A DNA stretch of 52,355 nt from positions 1 through 52,355 of IMG/VR virus record IMGVR_UViG_3300020183_000108. The stretch is one strand, 5' to 3'. The DNA comes from a virus. The notes below the pieces were generated by a model. The model was not told the DNA's origin, did no database searches, and saw only the letters and a program-made list of their open reading frames with translations. The position numbers and the translations under genes were made by a program. This document shows positions 8,441 to 15,989 of this stretch, piece after piece (within the stretch, counting starts at the first letter, position 1; the number at the start of each line of letters is the position of its first letter).

Positions 8441-11400
8441 ATGGCATCAGGTCTTTACTATGCACCGCTTGAGTTGGCAGAGAGCTTGGCTATGCCGGTT
8501 GCGCCGGAGAGCACTACACAAGCCTCTGGTTTGGGTAATCTCGGTGCTGCCGGTGATGTGTATGGCATCACCACTGTCGGCGGGAACGCCGGTGATATTT
8601 ATGGTCTCACACAGCAAGCTATGCAGAGGACCGCTGGGCTTGCACCTCCACTCCCGGCGCCGCCCACGGCAGCACCCGAAGGAACCGGCGCCGCTTTCTA
8701 TAGCCCGTCCACTGGTAAGATGTTCGCCGGTGGTATGGCGTTTGACCAGCGTGATGTTCAGTCGGCGCTTCGCGCAGCGCAGCAGTTTACCGCAGCCGCG
8801 GGTACTCGCCCTCCTCCAGATGTGCCTGACTGGCGACCCATATCGCGGGTGGCATATGAGAACTATCTTACTGGTTTGAGTGCCCCTCGCGGTTTCGGTG
8901 AGAACCTCGTACTTGGTGCACGCGGCGCTGTTGGTGGGTTTATCAGCGGTATTGGTCGCGGTGCTGAGATGCTTGGTGCCACTACGGTGGGTCCGGCTAT
9001 TGCAGGTGTTGGTGAAGCCATCACGGGTCAGGATGAATTTGACAAGCAACGGTCGGCGCTGATTCAACAGTCTAATTCGCTTGTCAGCAATATCCTTGAT
9101 GCTGCTGTGCAGGGCATCCCATCTGTCGCAATGTCAGCCGGTGCCGGTCTTGTGGGCGGTATCGTAGGCGGTGCCGTTGGCGGTCCTGCCGGTGCCGCTG
9201 CTGGTGCTACCACTGCCGCTACTGCGGCCCAAGCAGGTCGAGCCTTGGCTGCTGCGCGTGGTATCGGCGCTGTTGTTGGCCTTGGTGCGGTCAGCTTTCC
9301 TCAGCAACTCAATACGTTCTATGAAGCGGCGCAGAACGCCAGGGATGCGCAGGGTCGTCCGGCCTATGATGTAAACGACCCAAATGTTCAGCTTACCATC
9401 GCCGGTGCTGCTCTTGGTACATCGCTGCTTGACGTAATCGCCCCGGGTCGCGTCGCGTTTGGTCTATCTCGTGCCCTCACTGAAGGCGCTCAGCAGGCTG
9501 GGACTCAGGCCCTCACCGGGTTGGCCCGAGCCAGGGCAGTCGGCGGGAGCGCAGCTCGCAGCGGGTTTGAAGAAGCTGCCACTGAAGCCGCGCAGACCTT
9601 GGCTGAGCGGGCTGTATTTGACCCTGAGTTCCGTCGGCAGCTCAACGCCGAGGACATGAAGGCGCTTGCCCCATACATCGTCAACACGTATGGCCAGGAT
9701 GTTCTCATCGCAGCCGGTGCCGGTGCGCTTCTTGGTGCTGGATTCGGTGGTGCCGGTCGCTTCATCGAGACAAGGGGTGCAGGTTCTCAGCCGCGTGATA
9801 TCCTCGACCCGAAGCAGACCACTGCTGTTGGTGGCACGGATGCAGGCGAGACTGGTACCGAGCCCACAACCATAGGCGGCCCTCCTCCGGGTACTCCTCC
9901 GGGTACTCCTCCGGGTACTCCTCCGGGTACTCCTCCGGGTACGTCCGGCGTTTCTACTCGCGTTGTTTCTACCTCCCCCGGCGCACTCACTATTGCCCCT
10001 GGGGCTATGGATTTAACGCAGACCGGTTATCTCCAGGCATATGCGCGGCGTATGCCTGATCCCCTTGGTGTTGCCGGTTTTGGTGGTGCGGATGATACGT
10101 TTAATCGTATGGTTTCAGGTCCTGCGCCGGGTACCGAAGCCCCGCTGACATCTTATATCTATCCGGGGCCTATTCTTACTGAGCCCGAACTGACCACTCA
10201 ACCTCGCACTCCACTCAACGTAATCCCGGGTGCTCCTGCTGTTGCACCGTACACACCAACACCTACGGCACCTATTCCATCAGGGTCTCAACCGATTACT
10301 TTGGTGGCGCCGGGGGCCGACGCCCTTCGCGCACAGCGCGGGCTGACAGCTACGGCGCAGCAACGGCAGGTCGAGCAAGACATCCAATCTCGGGTGCAAG
10401 CCAACGCGAGTGCGCCACGTCCTGATGTTCTGTACGATCCGGCTGATCCTGGCACCACTCAACGTGCCATGCGGTCTCTCGGGGTTTCCATTGAGGAAGT
10501 GCTTAGGTTGCGCGACCCTATGCGCGCTATGGCTGGTGCGCCGGTTACGCTTAGGGATGTTAACGAAGCTGCGGCTTTGCTTGGCCGCACCCGCGCCTCC
10601 GGTGCTGTAGCGGTTCGCCCTACCCCGGAAGTGTCTTCCATTATGGCACAAGCCATGCGGGATGCCGGGCTGACTGTTGAAGATGTGGTAGCGGCACGCA
10701 ACCGCCTACGCAGTGGCCCGGTTACTTATGAAGATGTGCGCATTGCTGCCCGGCGCAAGGGTACGGAACTACCGGTTCGTATGGCTCGGACTGCGGCCCC
10801 TGAGCCTATGGTTGAGACGGCTCTCCCTCCTGCGCTTGAAGCACTTGCTGCGGCCCCTACGCCTACGCCTACGCCCGCAACCAAGCTCAAGAAAGGAAAA
10901 GCTCGTGCCGCTCAAGTCAGGGAAGACGAACAAGGTGGTGTCGGCCAACGTACAGGAACTGGTGGACCGGTACCAAGCAAAGGGGAAGATCGGCTCAAGT
11001 CGACCAAAAAACAAAGAGGCGGCGGTCAAACAGGCCGTAGCAATCTCACTCGCCAAGGCCGGGCGGCAGCGCAAGAAGTAACACCTGCACCGGCCACGGA
11101 GGTGGCCGCTCAGCGCCCTTTAGAGCAGCCCGCGCCAAGCGCGACAGAAAGAGCGGCTCCATCCGTAACTCCAAGGGCTGAGGCTGCGGCACCAAGTGCG
11201 GTAGATCGTCAGATCACCCGGGCGGCTACCAGTGCCGACCCGACGGCACAGCTTCGTACACTGAAGAATGAACTGATCACGCGGCGCGACGCGACCGCTG
11301 ATGCTGGTCGCAGTACGACTGAACTGACCGGCGCAATTGCGCGTATTGATGCGCTGCTTGCCGAAGGCCCGATCACCACACCGGCTGTCGAAGGTGTGTC

Positions 11401-14400
11401 CGGTCCGGGTTCACCGCAGTCCGTCTGGGCTTCGGCCATGAACGATGATGGTGTTGGTTACACCCAGATGTCTGAAGATGGTCGCCGCGCTTGGGATAAC
11501 GAAGTGGCTACCAGTCCTGTGCCGCCCACTGCGGAACGGGCTCAGTATTACCAAGACACGTTTCTGCCCCAAGATACCCAGCGCGGCATCAGTTACGTGC
11601 GCAGCCTTGCCAGCAAGCTGGCATCTGCCAGCGATGAGCGATACATTCAGATCACTGAGAAGCTGAGTGAGTTGGCCAGCTCTGATAACCAACGTGTTGC
11701 CGCTGAAGCGCAGCGTGCCCTGGATGGTGAACTATCTGGTACGCCCGGTAAGTTCTCTCTTGCCGGATGGAATACCCGTCAGGGGACGGTCAGCGCCGAT
11801 GGTTCACCCACCACACCGATGGCTGTCGGTCGGGTGCGGATGCTTGTCAATAACTTCGTAGCTAAACTGGCAACCAAACCGAAGGTCACGGTGGTGGCCA
11901 ACCAGCAGGAACTACAGCGCACCAACCCGGCGCTGTATCAGCAAGCCATGGCTGCTCGCCCGCAGGGTGACTTCGCCACGGCCAACGCTGCTGGGTACTC
12001 CTTCGGTGACGGCAACGTCATCATCTTCACTGACCGTATTGTCAATGAGCAGCACCTGCGGTTCGTGCTGGCCCATGAGACCTTCGGCCACTTCGGTATG
12101 CGCGGGATCATGCCCGCAGCGCGCTTCGATGCGCTTATGGAAAACATCTATGAGACAGATGGAAGCGCCAAGCTGGCAGTTGATGCCGCTATGGAAGTGC
12201 GCGGGCTGAGCAAGGCCGAGGCCGTTGAGGAGTATCTATCTGACTACGCTGGGCTGCTTGAGACCAGCACGGTTGCCCGGGTGTGGAACACTATCAAGGG
12301 CTTCCTTGAACGCCTCGGTGTGAAGTTCGGTGATACAGCCACTCGGTACTTCCTTGACCAGTCGCGCCGTTATGTGCGGCAGGGTGCCCAGGGTGTGACC
12401 TTTGATGCAGAGGCGGTGGCAAAGCGGCTGCACGCTGTTGAGTACGGCGATACCGGCACTGGCCGGTTCAGCCCGCAGGCAGCGATGAGCGCCAATGCGA
12501 AGGCCAACTTCTTCGCATCACAACTGGCCGAGTTTCCGACAAGCTTGGCTGATGCTTGGAACACAATCACCGACCAGAAAGAGAATATAGCTGATATATA
12601 CACGGACTTTAAGAACAAGTTCCTCAGCCTTGCAAATTACACCGGGTTGAAGAATCCGGGGGCATTCAAGTTTGTCGATTTATTGAGCCAGACCAATTCA
12701 AAATCTATGGCAGTTAAGTCAGCATTAAATGAATACCTGCGCCCTGTGCTCGATGCTCCCAAGGCTGTGCAAGATAAAATCTCACGCGCCATGTATAGTG
12801 CACGTAGTTACAAGATCAGTCAGTTCAAAGCCGGGGAACTCGGCAAAGAACCTCTGTTCAAGGTTGCTGCTGATGGTAGCCTCACCCCAAATACGGCTGA
12901 GCAAGATCGGATTTTCAAAGCCGGTCTGATGACACTCAAGCAGATTCAAGATGGCTACTCGTACAACCGTGAGATCGAAGGTACTGATGGTAAAGTCACC
13001 ACGGTAGAGGAAACCGTGGCCGGTCAAAAGGACTTCACCAAAGAAGATTACGCTTTGTACGAGCGTACTCGGCGCGCTGTATTCAATGTTGAGATGCAGC
13101 TACTCGAAGCCGAGTATGGCGAGCTCATGGCTAATAAGCGCCTGACCAACAAAGAAATCAGTGGGTTCATGGCAGATAACAAACTCACTGCTGAGGATCG
13201 TCGCTTCGTTGATTCTATGGCACGCCGCGCACTGGCTCTCTACACCGAGGGTGCCGGTACTGACCCCACAGGTAACGCTGTGATTGACCCGAAAGCCATG
13301 AAGAAGTCCGATGATTTCTTGGCCGCTGTTAATACTGCGGTGATCGGCACTGATACAGACCGCACTGAAGCGCCCGATGTCAAAACCGGCTTGAGGATAC
13401 GCGACTACTTTGTTTCGCCGCAGGCGGCTGATGCGTTCATCACTGAGCTGACCGCGTTTAAGAATCGTCGTCGGGAGATCACTGATGACAATAGGTTCTT
13501 CCTACAAGGGAAAGTGAAGCAACTCATTCTCAACGAACACAACCTGAACACCAGGGATAAGATCGCACGCCGCGCTGTGATGACCGGATACACCCCGGTG
13601 TTGCGTGAAGGTAGGTTTCAGACCCGCGTTCAGGCATATGTTGGTAATAAGCTCGTTGAGGTAAAAGACGCGCATAAGGCGCTGCTTTCCTACTCTCAGT
13701 TTAACACCGGGCCAGAAGCTAAAGCTATGGCTGTAATGCTCGATAAGGAGTTCGAGGGTAAGACGTTTGAGGTTTTGGTACGCAATGACGCCGGTGAGTT
13801 TGTGCCCACCAGGGTGACGCTTCGTGCTACGACCGGGCGCACAGTGAATGCCGTAGCCGCTGATCCACAGCTTAACCTACAAGATTTCCTGTATGGGCTG
13901 AACCTGTTCAACGTAAATCTCAACCCGGAGAGCATGGCACGTATTGTTACTACGCTGTCGCGTCAGGGTGATAGCGCACGCAGGCGGTTGGAGTACTCTC
14001 AGACCCCCGGTTTCGATCCAACCACCGGTGTCTATGCCATCTCACGGCATATTGAGGGTCGTGCTTCCACCATTGCTAAGGCCAGCACGCGGCAGGCGCT
14101 GCGCGAACTGATGAACCTCGAACTCCCTGAATCACGCACCCTGTGGACGGGTAACAAGCCCCTGGTAGATCAGTTGCAGGCTGAGTTGAACAGACTCAAT
14201 GCCGACCCAAATGCGTCCGAGGATGCCAAGCGGTACACGCTGCAACAACTCACACAGGCGCAGTATCAATACCGCATGACCAACCCAGAGGGGCGTCCTG
14301 AACGCTCTATGATGTTCTATAACCAGTCTGCCTCCACCATGGACTACCTTGAGGGCAGCAAGTATGTAGATGAGACCGACTTCGGCGCAGGTCCTGTTGC

Positions 14401-15982
14401 TTCTCGGGTCCGTGCTTACACCAGCATATGGCAGCTTGGCGGCAGCATGGCTCAGGGTGTCCTGAACCTGATCAGCCCGTACACTAACTGGATGCCATAC
14501 ATGGCTAGCTTCAATGCAAAGAGCGGCTTCGGTGGCGGGTTCAGTATCGGTAAGGTGCAGGCAGCTTACCACTCAGCTTTCCGTCAGGTGGGTGCGCCGG
14601 GTATTCTCCGCATGGAGATGAACCGGGCTGAGTTCTATGACAACGTGGCCAAAGACCCAGCCCTCCAAAAGAAACACGGTCTGACGGTTGATGAAGCTCA
14701 GGCAATCGCCACTGAAATCCGTGAAGGTAAGCTGATTCCGGCGCAGTCAAATGCACTCATTGCCACTGCGCGGGGGCAAACAACCAACAAGTTTCTGCGT
14801 AAGTTTATCGACGGGTACATGCTCCCGTTTAACTTGTCCGAACAGGCGGCCCGTCGTGCGGCTTTCTTGGCTGCGTACCGCTTGAAGCGGGATCAGGCCC
14901 TCGGCGCCGGTAAGTCTCAGAAGGAAGCACAGCAGGAAGCAAGTGACTTCGCGGTGAAGTCCATCGACCTGACTTTAGGGGATTACTCGGTTCTGAACCG
15001 GCCACCCGCGTTCCGGGCTGGCATCACATCCTTCCTCTATATGTACAAGACGTACCCGACCACCACGATCCAGTTACTGGCCAATCTGTCCCGGCCTGCG
15101 CAACTATCCATGCTGGCAGGGCTGTGGTTCCTTTCCGGCGCTGCGGGTCTGCCGTTTGCTGAGGACCTTGAAGACCTTATTGATACCATCTCGCAGAAAC
15201 TAGGGTTCCGGCAAGGTAGCATCCGGGGTGAGATCATCAAGCACATCGAGGCTACGTTCCCTGGCATGTCAGCGCCGTTCCTCAAGGGCTTGGTAAATGA
15301 GTTCCTGCCAATACCCATGGACATCGCTTCTCGTACTTCTGTTGGTAACATCGTCCCTGGTTCTGGGATTGCCTTGGCTGGGGCAGATGTGGGACGTGAA
15401 GTTCTTGATATTCTCGGCCCCGCACCCGGTTTCCTCCTCGGCGCCGCTTCGATGGCGCGTAACTTGGTGGCGTTCCCGTTCTCGTCACGGGTAAGCCTGG
15501 AAGATGTGGCCCGGGAATCGCCGATCACCCTGCTCCGGTTAATGGGTGACTCGTACGCTTACCTACAGTCGGGTGCCGTGGTTGACCGCCGTGGGTATGT
15601 GGTCAGTAAGGATATGGATGCGGGGACCATTCTTACTCGGTTGTTTGGTTTCTACCCCACGCAGGCGGCAAACCAGTACGATGTTATCCGCATCGCCAAC
15701 CGCACCACTGACTACCAGAAGGAAGCCGTGGCTTCGTTCCGTCACGCTTGGATCAAGGCTACCCTGCGCGGTGATACGCAGACAGCCAACGAGATCATGA
15801 ACGACGTGCGCGAATGGAACAACGCCACACGCGGCACCCCACTGGAAATCAGGAACTTCTCAACTGGTAACGCCAGGGCATTGCGTGAGGCTCGGCGGTC
15901 AGCGAGTGAGCGCGCACTGCGCGCGGCACCCCAGGCAGCACAGGGAGACATCCGGGGGTATATCGACGCCCTGATCGATTAG
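8441..15982 (+). CDS. Giant polyvalent ejection protein with zincin-like metallopeptidase motif
   Basis: This protein of 2513 residues has, in order: an N-terminal Ala/Gly region with glycine-zipper hydrophobic segments (about 150-300, 390-430); a (PGTP)n linker near residue 485; a disordered Pro/Ala linker (about 580-960); a domain with HETFGHFGMRG (His1212, Glu1213, His1217), which matches the HExxGHxGxR-type zincin motif of phage polyvalent proteins; a long helical region (1350-2150); and a C-terminal section with MYKTYPTTTIQLL and hydrophobic AGLWFLSGAAGLPF. Such giants are injected with DNA and act on the host or form the conduit. No RNA polymerase motifs of the N4 type were seen. A separate small gene lies out of frame in the linker at 10905-11081. 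Confidence 0.8.
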   Translation: MASGLYYAPLELAESLAMPVAPESTTQASGLGNLGAAGDVYGITTVGGNAGDIYGLTQQAMQRTAGLAPPLPAPPTAAPEGTGAAFYSPSTGKMFAGGMAFDQRDVQSALRAAQQFTAAAGTRPPPDVPDWRPISRVAYENYLTGLSAPRGFGENLVLGARGAVGGFISGIGRGAEMLGATTVGPAIAGVGEAITGQDEFDKQRSALIQQSNSLVSNILDAAVQGIPSVAMSAGAGLVGGIVGGAVGGPAGAAAGATTAATAAQAGRALAAARGIGAVVGLGAVSFPQQLNTFYEAAQNARDAQGRPAYDVNDPNVQLTIAGAALGTSLLDVIAPGRVAFGLSRALTEGAQQAGTQALTGLARARAVGGSAARSGFEEAATEAAQTLAERAVFDPEFRRQLNAEDMKALAPYIVNTYGQDVLIAAGAGALLGAGFGGAGRFIETRGAGSQPRDILDPKQTTAVGGTDAGETGTEPTTIGGPPPGTPPGTPPGTPPGTPPGTSGVSTRVVSTSPGALTIAPGAMDLTQTGYLQAYARRMPDPLGVAGFGGADDTFNRMVSGPAPGTEAPLTSYIYPGPILTEPELTTQPRTPLNVIPGAPAVAPYTPTPTAPIPSGSQPITLVAPGADALRAQRGLTATAQQRQVEQDIQSRVQANASAPRPDVLYDPADPGTTQRAMRSLGVSIEEVLRLRDPMRAMAGAPVTLRDVNEAAALLGRTRASGAVAVRPTPEVSSIMAQAMRDAGLTVEDVVAARNRLRSGPVTYEDVRIAARRKGTELPVRMARTAAPEPMVETALPPALEALAAAPTPTPTPATKLKKGKARAAQVREDEQGGVGQRTGTGGPVPSKGEDRLKSTKKQRGGGQTGRSNLTRQGRAAAQEVTPAPATEVAAQRPLEQPAPSATERAAPSVTPRAEAAAPSAVDRQITRAATSADPTAQLRTLKNELITRRDATADAGRSTTELTGAIARIDALLAEGPITTPAVEGVSGPGSPQSVWASAMNDDGVGYTQMSEDGRRAWDNEVATSPVPPTAERAQYYQDTFLPQDTQRGISYVRSLASKLASASDERYIQITEKLSELASSDNQRVAAEAQRALDGELSGTPGKFSLAGWNTRQGTVSADGSPTTPMAVGRVRMLVNNFVAKLATKPKVTVVANQQELQRTNPALYQQAMAARPQGDFATANAAGYSFGDGNVIIFTDRIVNEQHLRFVLAHETFGHFGMRGIMPAARFDALMENIYETDGSAKLAVDAAMEVRGLSKAEAVEEYLSDYAGLLETSTVARVWNTIKGFLERLGVKFGDTATRYFLDQSRRYVRQGAQGVTFDAEAVAKRLHAVEYGDTGTGRFSPQAAMSANAKANFFASQLAEFPTSLADAWNTITDQKENIADIYTDFKNKFLSLANYTGLKNPGAFKFVDLLSQTNSKSMAVKSALNEYLRPVLDAPKAVQDKISRAMYSARSYKISQFKAGELGKEPLFKVAADGSLTPNTAEQDRIFKAGLMTLKQIQDGYSYNREIEGTDGKVTTVEETVAGQKDFTKEDYALYERTRRAVFNVEMQLLEAEYGELMANKRLTNKEISGFMADNKLTAEDRRFVDSMARRALALYTEGAGTDPTGNAVIDPKAMKKSDDFLAAVNTAVIGTDTDRTEAPDVKTGLRIRDYFVSPQAADAFITELTAFKNRRREITDDNRFFLQGKVKQLILNEHNLNTRDKIARRAVMTGYTPVLREGRFQTRVQAYVGNKLVEVKDAHKALLSYSQFNTGPEAKAMAVMLDKEFEGKTFEVLVRNDAGEFVPTRVTLRATTGRTVNAVAADPQLNLQDFLYGLNLFNVNLNPESMARIVTTLSRQGDSARRRLEYSQTPGFDPTTGVYAISRHIEGRASTIAKASTRQALRELMNLELPESRTLWTGNKPLVDQLQAELNRLNADPNASEDAKRYTLQQLTQAQYQYRMTNPEGRPERSMMFYNQSASTMDYLEGSKYVDETDFGAGPVASRVRAYTSIWQLGGSMAQGVLNLISPYTNWMPYMASFNAKSGFGGGFSIGKVQAAYHSAFRQVGAPGILRMEMNRAEFYDNVAKDPALQKKHGLTVDEAQAIATEIREGKLIPAQSNALIATARGQTTNKFLRKFIDGYMLPFNLSEQAARRAAFLAAYRLKRDQALGAGKSQKEAQQEASDFAVKSIDLTLGDYSVLNRPPAFRAGITSFLYMYKTYPTTTIQLLANLSRPAQLSMLAGLWFLSGAAGLPFAEDLEDLIDTISQKLGFRQGSIRGEIIKHIEATFPGMSAPFLKGLVNEFLPIPMDIASRTSVGNIVPGSGIALAGADVGREVLDILGPAPGFLLGAASMARNLVAFPFSSRVSLEDVARESPITLLRLMGDSYAYLQSGAVVDRRGYVVSKDMDAGTILTRLFGFYPTQAANQYDVIRIANRTTDYQKEAVASFRHAWIKATLRGDTQTANEIMNDVREWNNATRGTPLEIRNFSTGNARALREARRSASERALRAAPQAAQGDIRGYIDALID
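9881..9945 (+). repeat. 12-bp tandem repeat coding for Pro-Gly-Thr-Pro linker
   Basis: The unit TACTCCTCCGGG is repeated four times without interruption and has degenerate edges. It codes for four to five PGTP tetrapeptides within the giant ejection protein. The copies are identical at the DNA level, which points to recent slippage expansion and predicts length variation among relatives. Confidence 0.9.
10905..11081 (+). CDS. Overprinted small basic protein (DUF6496-like) inside the giant gene
   Basis: This 58-residue frame lies wholly inside the 8441-15982 gene in a different reading frame. It starts GTG 10905 with AAGGA at 10893-10897 placed 7 bases upstream, and ends TAA 11079-11081. The protein begins PLKSGKTNKVVSANV and ends AVAISLAKAGRQRKK. 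This pattern (a KSG opening, a VSxNV segment, then K-AVAI-LSKAG with a basic tail) is that of small conserved phage proteins of the DUF6496 kind. The host frame here is a low-complexity linker, so constraint on it is weak. The function of the family is unknown; its basic charge suggests nucleic acid contact. Coding status is inferred from family resemblance and the ribosome site. Confidence 0.6.
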   Translation: MPLKSGKTNKVVSANVQELVDRYQAKGKIGSSRPKNKEAAVKQAVAISLAKAGRQRKK

Positions 15983-15989
15983 ATCAGGG
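15969..15989. terminator. Hairpin across two convergent stop codons, candidate bidirectional terminator
   Basis: A perfect 8-bp inverted repeat, CCCTGATC and GATCAGGG, encloses the loop GATTA. The plus-strand giant gene stops at 15980-15982 in the loop, and the minus-strand primase gene stops at 15984-15986 in the right arm. There is a short T run (TTT) on the plus side and none on the minus side, so termination may be partial. Confidence 0.6.

Noticed and set aside
9881-9945. Short repeats considered as CRISPR-like
   Set aside because: Units are 12 bp, uninterrupted and in frame, so they are a coding tandem repeat.
10280-10651. 123-codon minus-strand frame in the giant gene
   Set aside because: No ribosome site and unlikely composition; unlike the 10905 frame it does not resemble any family.
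8441-15982. N4-type virion RNA polymerase considered for the giant protein
   Set aside because: The conserved polymerase motifs of N4 vRNAP were not seen; the domains are zincin-like, helical and linker regions.
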